From the NCBI GenBank assembly GCA_003023165.1, contig PXSD01000111.1:1-11957 (forward strand): DNA of 11,957 nt, read 5' to 3'. The translations under genes were made by a program, and so were the position numbers. The notes beneath the pieces are model-generated. The model saw nothing but the letters and a program-made list of their open reading frames with translations, was not told the DNA's origin and made no database searches. Source of the DNA: Halobacteriales archaeon QS_9_67_15 (lineage in GTDB: Archaea > Halobacteriota > Halobacteria > Halobacteriales > Haloarculaceae). This document shows, one piece after another, positions 7,108 through 11,957 of the stretch (position 1 is its first letter; every line of letters starts with the position of its first letter).

Positions 7108-7147
7108 CAAACAGTGGCAAGTTGGCGACGAAGATGCACACTGTTTG
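7108..7147. promoter_or_regulatory. 9-bp inverted repeat upstream of the citrate synthase promoter (candidate operator)
   Basis: CAAACAGTG (7108-7116) and its exact reverse complement CACTGTTTG (7139-7147) are separated by 22 bp. Their centres are 31 bp apart, about three helical turns. A partial third copy, AACAGT, lies at 7161-7166, between the repeat and the TATA-like box at 7178-7185. The position immediately upstream of the core promoter suggests a regulator binding site. No regulator gene is adjacent, so the ligand and protein are unknown. Confidence 0.55.
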
Positions 7148-7177
7148 ATATTGTGCTCCGAACAGTCAACATACACC

Positions 7178-7185
7178 AATAAAAC
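7178..7185 (+). promoter_or_regulatory. TATA-like element of the citrate synthase gene
   Basis: AATAAAAC is centred about 32 nt upstream of the ATG at 7214. A GGAGGT (7206-7211) sits only 2 nt before that ATG, so it is too close for a normal Shine-Dalgarno site. The transcript is probably near-leaderless. Confidence 0.55.
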
Positions 7186-7213
7186 TTTGGGAGTCTCCCG
7201 TAGACGGAGGTGT

Positions 7214-8347
7214 ATGGGTGACGATATCTTGAATCGCGGTCTCGAGGGGATCAGGGTCGCCGAGACGCGGCTGAGCGACATCGACGGTGAGGCGGGCGAG
7301 TTGACGATCGGTGGGTACTCGGTCGACGAGCTCGCGCGCAACGCGACCTACGAGGAGAGCGTCTTCCTGCTCTTCCACGACCGCCTCCCGTCGCCCGACG
7401 AACTCGACGAGTTCCGCGCAGACCTCGCCGGACAGCGGACGATCGGCGACGAGGTGCGGGCAGTGCTCCGGCGCGCGGCCGACGAGGACAAGCCCGCGAT
7501 GGACGCGCTGCGGATGGGGGCGGCGGCGGCGAACCTCGGTGCGGGTGCCGAAGACCCCGAGGCCGACGCGCGTCGGGTGATCGCGGTCTTCCCGACCATC
7601 GTCGCGACGTACTGGCGCTACCGCGAGGGCGAGGCGCCGGTCGAACCCCGCGAAGACCTGCGCCACGCCGCGAACTACCTCTACATGCTGACGGGCGAGG
7701 AGCCGGACGACCCCGCGGTCCGCGGGCTGGAGACGTATCTCAACACCGTCGTCGACCACGGGCTGAACGCCTCGACGTTCACCGCTCGCACGGTCGTCTC
7801 GACGGAGTCCGACGTGGTCTCGGCGGCCACCGCGGCGGTCGGCGCGCTCAAGGGACCGCTCCACGGCGGCGCGCCCGGCCCCGTGCTCGATATGCTCCGG
7901 ACGGTTCACGAACGCGGCGACCCGGAGGCGTTCGTCCGTGAGAAGCTCGACGCGGGCGAGCGACTGATGGGCTTCGGTCACCGCGTCTATCGCGTCCGGG
8001 ACCCCCGAGCGGCCGTCCTCTCGGCGGCCGCCTCGGAGTTCTACGAGGACGCCGGCGACACCGAGTTCTTCGAGTCGGTGAAGGCTTTCGAGGACGTGGC
8101 CGTCGACCTGCTCGCCGAGCACAAACCCGACCGTCGGCTGGACACGAACGTCGAGTTCTACACCGCCGCCCTGCTCGATGGCGTCGGCATCCCGAAGGAA
8201 CTGTTCACCGCGTGTTTCGCCGTCTCCCGCGTCGGCGGCTGGACGGCCCACGCGCTCGAACAGCTCGGCGATAACCGACTCATCCGCCCGCTCTCGACGT
8301 ACGTCGGCGACCACGACCGCTCGTGGACGCCGGTCGTCGAACGGTAG
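7214..8347 (+). CDS. Citrate synthase family protein, CitA-like clade (citrate or 2-methylcitrate synthase)
   Basis: Enzymes of this family condense an acyl-CoA with oxaloacetate: acetyl-CoA gives citrate, propionyl-CoA gives 2-methylcitrate. The 377-residue protein has normal family length. Active-site regions visible are DHGLNAST (181-188), the catalytic His region GPLHGGAPGP (His217) and GFGHRVYRVRDPRA (His256). The third catalytic position, Asp in the common NVDFYS motif, is Glu here (NVEFYT, Glu313). From memory, the Glu and the GPLHGGAPGPVLDML stretch mark a Bacillus CitA/Deinococcus-like clade. The usual haloarchaeal citrate synthase has NVDFYS, so this may be a second copy. The ATG at 7214 is chosen from the TATA-like box. 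The first in-frame start, 111 bp upstream, would lie before the promoter and overlap the inverted repeat. Family is certain; substrate is uncertain. Confidence 0.9.
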   Translation: MGDDILNRGLEGIRVAETRLSDIDGEAGELTIGGYSVDELARNATYEESVFLLFHDRLPSPDELDEFRADLAGQRTIGDEVRAVLRRAADEDKPAMDALRMGAAAANLGAGAEDPEADARRVIAVFPTIVATYWRYREGEAPVEPREDLRHAANYLYMLTGEEPDDPAVRGLETYLNTVVDHGLNASTFTARTVVSTESDVVSAATAAVGALKGPLHGGAPGPVLDMLRTVHERGDPEAFVREKLDAGERLMGFGHRVYRVRDPRAAVLSAAASEFYEDAGDTEFFESVKAFEDVAVDLLAEHKPDRRLDTNVEFYTAALLDGVGIPKELFTACFAVSRVGGWTAHALEQLGDNRLIRPLSTYVGDHDRSWTPVVER

Positions 8348-8403
8348 GGAGCCGCCAATCGACCGGCGATAGGCGACAGCTGGTCGGCCCGACCGCGCCT
8401 TCG

Positions 8404-9300
8404 CTATCGGAGGTAGTGGAAGACGTACGTCTGCGCGTAGCCGGCGTACTCGCCGCCGAAGGCTTCGCGGATGGCCCGCGAGGTGTCGGCGTAGTCCCCC
8501 CGGTCGCAGTCGGGGAAGTACTCCTCGATGGTCGTCCGGATCCACGTGTCCAGCGGGACCGCCTCGAGGTAGTCGAGAGCGAACAGGAGCACGCAGTCGG
8601 CTACCTTGTCGCCGACACCGACGAACCGGGTGAGCGAGTCGCGGGCGTCCTCGTACGCCAGCCCGACGGCTTCGTCGGGGTGTGCCTCGCCGTCGGCGAC
8701 CATCTTCGCGGTGTCGCGGACATAGGGGGCGCGGTACCCGAGCCCCAGGTCGCGCAGTTCGGCCTCGGTCGCGGCGGCCAGTTGCTCCGGCGTCGGGAAC
8801 GCGTGGTAGGTGCGACCATCGAACTCGACGGTAGACCCGAAGGCTCGCGCGAGTTCCTGCTGCATCCCGTGGATGCGGCCGACGCGCATCTGCGCCGAAC
8901 AGATGAACGATATCAGCGACGGGAACGCCGGGTCGTCGACGAGGTGCATCCCCCAGGAGGCGTCGAAGGCCGCCTCGACCACGTCGTCGTCGGGCGTCGC
9001 AGCGCGGATGGCCGGCAGGTCGTCGTCGAGCCGGAGCCGTTCTCGCAGGATCGACATCGCGTCGACCGAGGACTCCCACTCCAGTCGGTCCTCGACCTGT
9101 CGCACGCGGACCACTGCAGGCGTCCCCTCCACCCGGACGACAGTCTCGTACCAGTGGTCGCCGCCGAAGACGCCGCTCTCGTCGTACATCTCGCCGTCGG
9201 CGCGGTCCCAGAGGTACGACTGTCCGCTCTCGACCGTCGACTGGAGGTCGAACGGCCCCGGAAACTCCGACAGTGCGAGCGCACCGCGCTCCATACTCAT
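8404..9300 (-). CDS. ogg: 8-oxoguanine DNA glycosylase/AP lyase, OGG1 type
   Basis: This base-excision-repair enzyme removes 8-oxoguanine opposite C and nicks the abasic strand. The 298-residue product has OGG1-like architecture. The N-terminal OGG_N domain (about 1-120) includes SGQSYLW. It is followed by an HhH-GPD domain with SLISFICSAQ (about 128-137) and the helix-hairpin-helix GVGDKVADCVLLFAL. Lys232 there corresponds to catalytic Lys249 of human OGG1. AVPLDTWI follows, with the catalytic Asp at 251. The start ATG 9300 (or ATG 9294) is preferred over an upstream GTG at 9375, because the extra 25 residues are Arg/Pro-rich and unlike the family or a halophile. The promoter is not clear. 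The gene converges on the citrate synthase gene with 56 bp between stops and is divergent from the UPF0212 gene. Identity is secure; exact substrate range is inferred from the family. Confidence 0.93.
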   Translation of the reverse strand: MSMERGALALSEFPGPFDLQSTVESGQSYLWDRADGEMYDESGVFGGDHWYETVVRVEGTPAVVRVRQVEDRLEWESSVDAMSILRERLRLDDDLPAIRAATPDDDVVEAAFDASWGMHLVDDPAFPSLISFICSAQMRVGRIHGMQQELARAFGSTVEFDGRTYHAFPTPEQLAAATEAELRDLGLGYRAPYVRDTAKMVADGEAHPDEAVGLAYEDARDSLTRFVGVGDKVADCVLLFALDYLEAVPLDTWIRTTIEEYFPDCDRGDYADTSRAIREAFGGEYAGYAQTYVFHYLR

Positions 9301-9434
9301 ACCCGGACCAAGCGAGCGTCGGGCTTTGACCTTTCGAGACGGGACCGTCGCGCGGTCGACCGGGGGCGGAGCCACGGCGACCGCGACAGACGTGTCGCAG
9401 ATCGGGAATGTGGGTCGTGCTATCGAGGCGAACC

Positions 9435-9441
9435 TTCATAT
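9435..9441 (+). promoter_or_regulatory. TATA-like element of the UPF0212 gene
   Basis: TTCATAT is centred about 27 nt upstream of the ATG at 9465, fitting a leaderless transcript. It excludes the longer in-frame start at 9408. Confidence 0.55.
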
Positions 9442-9464
9442 CGGTGCGAGGCGAACACGCGCAC

Positions 9465-9962
9465 ATGGACTGCAGAGTTGTCGTCGAGGCCGCAGTGCCG
9501 GTTTACGATGTCGAGACAGCCGACGAGGCGGTCCGGATCGCCATCTCGAAGACCGGCGAGATGCTCAATCCGGACCTCAATTACGTCGAGATAAACATGG
9601 GCGAGCGGTCCTGTCCGCACTGCGGCGAGGGGCTCGAGCCGGCGTTCATCGCCGCCGACGAGAGTCTCGTCGCCCTCGAACTGGAGATCACCGTCTTCAA
9701 CGTCGAACGCGAGGAACACGCCGCTCGCATCGCCCGGAAAGAGATCGGGCAGCGTCTCGAAAACATCCCCCTCGACGTACTCGAGATCGAGCAGCTCGAC
9801 GAGGGAGCGGACGAAGACGAGTCGGAGGAGTCCGCGGGCTCGGCGACCGACGACGAGACGACCGCTTCGGAGTCCGACAAGTCGGAGACCAGGGCCGACC
9901 AGGCGGCGGCGGACAGGGGCGACGACGTACTGCCGGAGTTCGAGGAGCTCATCGACGAGTAG
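9465..9962 (+). CDS. UPF0212 (DUF555) family protein
   Basis: This is a conserved archaeal protein of unknown function, 165 residues. The first 110 residues match what I remember of UPF0212/DUF555: CRVVVEAAVPVYDVET, DEAVRIAISKTGEMLNPDL, FIAADE, ALELEITVFNVE and RIARKEIGQRLENIPL. A CPHCG motif (Cys50, Cys53) provides one metal-binding knuckle, which could bind metal alone or across a dimer. The last 55 residues are a low-complexity acidic linker (Asp/Glu/Ser rich) that ends in a more ordered LPEFEELIDE. The ATG at 9465 is supported by the TATA-like element and by family N termini. There is no membrane segment. It is transcribed alone, divergent from ogg, with a T-run about 75 nt past the stop. 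No function can be given. Confidence 0.88.
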   Translation: MDCRVVVEAAVPVYDVETADEAVRIAISKTGEMLNPDLNYVEINMGERSCPHCGEGLEPAFIAADESLVALELEITVFNVEREEHAARIARKEIGQRLENIPLDVLEIEQLDEGADEDESEESAGSATDDETTASESDKSETRADQAAADRGDDVLPEFEELIDE

Positions 9963-10036
9963 TCGGACGGCCACAGCCGTCGTTCTGCAGTCACGTCTCT
10001 CGCCGATGGCGGTTCGAGTGATACGGATTACTGTAG

Positions 10037-10042
10037 TTTTTT
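10037..10042 (+). terminator. T-run, possible terminator of the UPF0212 transcript
   Basis: Six consecutive T lie about 75 nt past the UPF0212 stop. Archaeal RNA polymerase ends transcription at short U-runs. GGCGGT (10008-10013) and ACCGCC (10043-10048) flank the region as an inverted repeat with a long loop. Confidence 0.4.
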
Positions 10043-10094
10043 ACCGCCGGTTGGAATGAAATCCCGGTTTCGAGTGTCTGATGAACCCGAATAC

Positions 10095-10132
10095 GTCGGC
10101 CGCTGTGAAACTATCTAGATAGAGGTCGGCCG
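10095..10132. repeat. 8-bp direct repeats around a 12-bp palindrome at the end of the UPF0058 remnant
   Basis: GTCGGCCG occurs at 10095-10102 and again at 10125-10132, with 22 bp between. Inside is the perfect palindrome CTATCTAGATAG (10111-10122), which contains the TAG that ends the UPF0058 frame. The arrangement resembles a scar with a short duplication, but could be chance in GC-rich DNA. Confidence 0.5.
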
Positions 10133-10246
10133 TACCCCGAGCGAGGTGTACTCGTCGTGTTCTACCCCGTCCCCTGTCTCCATCTCGTAGTGATTCTCCA
10201 CCTGGGCAAGCAGGCCGTGTAGGTGAATGAGCTCCTGCTTTTTCAT
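10115..10246 (-). pseudogene. C-terminally truncated UPF0058 family protein
   Basis: This 43-codon frame starts MKKQELIHLHGLLAQVENHY and ends SLGVRPTSI. It matches the start of the small archaeal UPF0058 family, conserved and of unknown function. In intact members, as I remember them, PTSI continues into HxSKTDHxxAVFALAGGI for a total of roughly 60-100 residues. Here a TAG follows PTSI directly, and the sequence beyond it in any frame does not resemble the missing part. A TATA-like ATAA box centred about 31 nt upstream of the ATG suggests it is still transcribed. The stop lies inside a palindrome between 8-bp direct repeats, so a deletion or replacement removed the 3' half. It may be a dead gene or a functional short form. 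Confidence 0.75.
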
Positions 10247-10273
10247 AGTCACCCAGTGGTAGCCACTCGAGGG

Positions 10274-10280
10274 TTATAGT
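10274..10280 (-). promoter_or_regulatory. TATA-like element of the UPF0058 remnant
   Basis: On the minus strand ACTATAA is centred about 31 nt upstream of the ATG at 10246. It is intact although the gene it serves is shortened. Confidence 0.45.
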
Positions 10281-10454
10281 AGTGTCCTGAGTCGCGTTAA
10301 CATGGACCTCCTTGAAAACCGTGTAGGAACGGCTCTCGATATCGGTTTCGGCGGGTCCGGGAGTCGGCGAAGACGGGTCAGTAGGGGGGATCGGATCGAT
10401 GTGTCAGCGGCCGTCGACCGGCTCGGCCGCAGTCCTCGAGAGTCGGCTGAAAGA

Positions 10455-10460
10455 CTTTTA
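10455..10460 (+). promoter_or_regulatory. TATA-like element of aIF2-beta
   Basis: CTTTTA is centred about 27 nt upstream of the ATG at 10485. It selects that start over the in-frame ATG at 10302. Confidence 0.6.
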
Positions 10461-10484
10461 CCGGCGGACAGACTTCTGCCCGGT

Positions 10485-10889
10485 ATGGACTACGATGATA
10501 TGCTCGACCGGGCACTCGACGAGACGCCGGACATCGAGGGGAGCTCCGACCGCTTCGAGGTCCCCGACCCCGAGGTGCGACAGGAGGGAAACGTCAGCGT
10601 CTACGAGAACTTCCAGAACACCTGTGACGTGCTCGGCCGCGAGGACGACCACGTCATGCAGTTCCTGCAGAACGAACTCGGGACGAGCGGCCACATCGAC
10701 GAGAGCGGCCGCGCGCGACTGACCGGCGAGTTCAGCGTCCGCCGTGTCAGCAACGCCGTCGACGAGTACGCCGACGAGTTCGTCATCTGTTCGGAGTGTG
10801 GCCTCCCGGACACGCACTTCGAGCGCGAGGGCGGCGTGCTCCTCCTCCGGTGTGAAGCGTGTGGCGCACGCTCCGCGACGAGCGGCTAA
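10485..10889 (+). CDS. eif2b: Translation initiation factor 2 subunit beta (aIF2-beta)
   Basis: aIF2-beta is one of three subunits of the archaeal factor that brings initiator Met-tRNA to the small ribosomal subunit. The 134-residue protein has family length. It has an N-terminal helix (MDYDDMLDRAL) that contacts the gamma subunit. The core alpha/beta domain (about 37-97) includes YENFQNTCDVLGR, HVMQFLQNELGTSG and RLTGEF. The C-terminal zinc ribbon uses Cys102, Cys105, Cys123 and Cys126 (CSEC...CEAC). The start is fixed by the TATA-like box about 27 nt upstream and by the family N terminus. Its TAA (10887-10889) overlaps the stop codon of the convergent zinc-ribbon gene, and a T-run lies 6 nt further on. 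The alpha and gamma subunit genes are not in this window. Identity is secure. Confidence 0.95.
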   Translation: MDYDDMLDRALDETPDIEGSSDRFEVPDPEVRQEGNVSVYENFQNTCDVLGREDDHVMQFLQNELGTSGHIDESGRARLTGEFSVRRVSNAVDEYADEFVICSECGLPDTHFEREGGVLLLRCEACGARSATSG

Positions 10890-11065
10890 CTGAGGTTTTT
10901 CAGCGTCTGCAGGTCGCGTTCGGTCCGCGTGAACTCCGCGAGCCGACGGCTCGCGTGACAGTTCGGACAGTGATAGACGGTCGTGTGTTCGGGGAGGTCC
11001 GTCGGCGTCGATTCCCAGTCTTTGGTACATTCAGGACAGAGTAACCGGACGTACGCTTCCTCCAT
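10886..11065 (-). CDS. Small zinc-ribbon protein (59 aa)
   Basis: This short haloarchaeal-type zinc-ribbon protein is of unknown function. Two metal knuckles are visible, CPEC (Cys10, Cys13) and CPNC (Cys33, Cys36), spaced as in a classical rubredoxin-like ribbon. A charged C-terminal helix follows (RRLAEFTRTERDLQTLKNL). Such small proteins often contact nucleic acids or proteins, but nothing here shows which. ATG 11065 was chosen because the TATA-like box is centred about 30 nt upstream of it; the in-frame ATG at 11080 would sit only about 15 nt from that box. The stop TAG (10886-10888) overlaps the aIF2-beta stop. It is on the same strand as tfb, which ends 120 bp upstream, but has its own promoter. 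Confidence 0.85.
   Translation of the reverse strand: MEEAYVRLLCPECTKDWESTPTDLPEHTTVYHCPNCHASRRLAEFTRTERDLQTLKNLS
10896..10900 (+). terminator. T-run, likely terminator of aIF2-beta
   Basis: Five T begin 7 nt after the aIF2-beta stop codon, which would end the transcript inside the antisense 3' end of the zinc-ribbon gene. Confidence 0.4.
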
Positions 11066-11090
11066 GCGTGGTATCCACATACACTCGACT

Positions 11091-11100
11091 ATAATAAAAA
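11091..11100 (-). promoter_or_regulatory. TATA-like element of the zinc-ribbon gene
   Basis: TTTTTATTAT on the minus strand is centred about 30 nt upstream of the ATG at 11065. It is the most AT-rich promoter-like element in the window and argues for transcription independent of tfb. Confidence 0.6.
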
Positions 11101-11185
11101 GACCGGTGAGCCGAATCGGCGCGAGCGACGGGTCGTCAGCGGACGGCGGCGTATGGGTCCGAGTCCGCGTCGGTCGTTGAGCCGT

Positions 11186-11957
11186 TCAGACCGGGGCTTC
11201 GACGGTCTCGAGGAGCTCCTTGTAGCGGTTGCGGATGGTGACCTCTGAGATGTTCGCGACGCCGCTGACCTCGCTCTGGGTGACCTTCTCGTTGGTCAGC
11301 AGCGCGGCGGCGTAGACGGCGGCGGCGGCGAGGCCGACCGGACTCTTGCCGCTGAGGATGCCGTCGTCGCGCGCACTCTCGACGAGTTCGCGGGCGCGAC
11401 GTTCGGTGTCGTCAGAGAGTCCCAGGTCCGAAACGAACCGCGGGAGGTAGCTCTCGGGGTCGGCCGGCTTGATCTCTAGGTTCAGTTCGCGAACGATGTA
11501 GCGGTACGTGCGAGTGAGCTCCATCTTCTCGACGCGAGACACGGCGGTCATCTCGTCGAGACTGCGCGGCGTGTTAGCCTGCCGGGCCGCGGCGTACAGC
11601 GCCGAGGTGGCGACGCCCTCGATGGAGCGACCGGGGAGCAGGTCCTCGTCGAGCGCGCGGCGGTAGATGACCGAGGCGGTCTCGCGGACCGTCTTCGGGA
11701 GGCCCAGCGCAGAGGCCATGCGGTCGATCTCGCCCAGGGCCTGCTTGAGGTTGCGCTCTTTGGAGTCGCGGGTGCGGAACCGTTCGTTCCAGGTGCGCAG
11801 GCGCTGCATTTTCTGGCGCTGGTTCGACGAGAGGGAGTTGCCGTAGGCGTCCTTGTCCTGCCAGCCGATGTTCGTCGAGAGGCCCTTGTCGTGCATCATG
11901 TTCGTCGTCGGCGCGCCGACGCGGGATTTCTCGTCCTTTTCGGAGGGGTTGAACGCC
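11186..11957 (-). CDS. tfb: Transcription initiation factor IIB (TFB), 3' part
   Basis: TFB bridges TATA-bound TBP and RNA polymerase in archaeal transcription initiation. The frame is open to the right edge, so the N-terminal zinc ribbon is outside the window. The visible part begins AFNPSEKDEKSRVGAPTT, the B-reader/B-linker side of the protein. It continues with MHDKGLSTNIGWQDKDAYG and two cyclin folds. The first includes RNLKQALGEIDRMASALGLP and GRSIEGVATSALYAAARQ. The second includes YLPRFVSDLGLSDDTERRA and GKSPVGLAAAAVYAAALL. It ends with the BRE-recognising helix-turn-helix VTQSEVSGVANISEVTIRNRY. About 256 residues are present of the usual 310-330. Haloarchaea carry several TFB paralogues, and which one this is cannot be told. 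The stop is TGA at 11186-11188. Confidence 0.95.
   Translation of the reverse strand, partial: AFNPSEKDEKSRVGAPTTNMMHDKGLSTNIGWQDKDAYGNSLSSNQRQKMQRLRTWNERFRTRDSKERNLKQALGEIDRMASALGLPKTVRETASVIYRRALDEDLLPGRSIEGVATSALYAAARQANTPRSLDEMTAVSRVEKMELTRTYRYIVRELNLEIKPADPESYLPRFVSDLGLSDDTERRARELVESARDDGILSGKSPVGLAAAAVYAAALLTNEKVTQSEVSGVANISEVTIRNRYKELLETVEAPV

Larger units (their letters stand above)
10247..10484. other. Intergenic stretch between UPF0058 remnant and aIF2-beta
   Basis: This 238-bp gap holds the two divergent promoters and no gene I can support. A frame from ATG 10302 runs into aIF2-beta, but its first 61 residues are Arg/Gly/Ser rich and unlike any family I know. Together with 9963-10114, a 152-bp spacer in which I see only the T-run and part of the direct repeats, this is the least gene-dense part of the window. 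Confidence 0.5.

Noticed and set aside
7103..7213. In-frame 37-residue N-terminal extension of the citrate synthase homologue
   Set aside because: It lies upstream of the promoter, overlaps the inverted repeat and is not acidic. ATG 7214 gives the normal family start.
7166..9466. 766-codon open frame on the - strand
   Set aside because: It runs antisense to the citrate synthase gene and out of frame through ogg. The product is Arg-rich and unlike a halophilic protein.
10005..10035. Possible tRNA T-arm (GGTTCGAGTG)
   Set aside because: The flanking bases do not form a T-stem and no acceptor or anticodon arm can be paired around it.
10302..10484. In-frame 61-residue N-terminal extension of aIF2-beta
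   Set aside because: The TATA-like box at 10455 would lie inside it, and the extension is Arg/Gly/Ser rich while aIF2-beta normally begins at MDYDDML.

Overview
This window comes from a halophilic archaeon of the class Halobacteria. The coding DNA is GC-rich and the proteins are strongly acidic. Most genes have an archaeal TATA-like element about 26-30 nt upstream of the start codon with almost no leader. The gene content is archaeal: a TFIIB-type factor, aIF2-beta, geranylgeranylglyceryl phosphate synthase, and the small UPF0212 and UPF0058 families. I cannot name the genus.

Left part (1-3700): the 3' part of topA (DNA topoisomerase I) is interrupted by an in-frame 536-residue intein (76-1683). 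The intein sits inside the conserved GxG(R/T)..ST motif. It is much less GC-rich than the host gene and carries a LAGLIDADG homing endonuclease region plus two apparent helix-turn-helix modules. A Rieske 2Fe-2S protein gene converges on topA. Behind the Rieske promoter lies a 5'-truncated remnant of a SAM-dependent methyltransferase gene.

Middle (3700-9400): this is a housekeeping metabolic stretch. Geranylgeranylglyceryl phosphate synthase (membrane ether lipids, + strand) is followed on the - strand by nnr (NAD(P)HX epimerase/dehydratase) overlapping moaC (molybdenum cofactor), then by acylphosphatase. A divergent CitA-like citrate synthase homologue (+) has a Glu at the usual catalytic Asp position and a 9-bp inverted repeat upstream of its promoter. 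An OGG1-type 8-oxoguanine DNA glycosylase (-) converges on it.

Right part (9400-11957): this is an information-processing neighbourhood. It holds a UPF0212 protein (+), a shortened UPF0058 gene (-) that stops inside a 12-bp palindrome flanked by 8-bp direct repeats, and aIF2-beta (+). The aIF2-beta stop codon overlaps that of a convergent 59-residue zinc-ribbon protein (-). The window ends in the 3' part of a tfb gene (-), cut by the right edge.

The genes mostly look independently transcribed; nnr-moaC is the only clear operon. I see no rRNA, tRNA, CRISPR array or complete insertion sequence. The least ordinary items are the TopA intein with its extra DNA-binding modules, the CitA-like enzyme with its upstream inverted repeat, the uncertain moaC N terminus, and two decayed genes.
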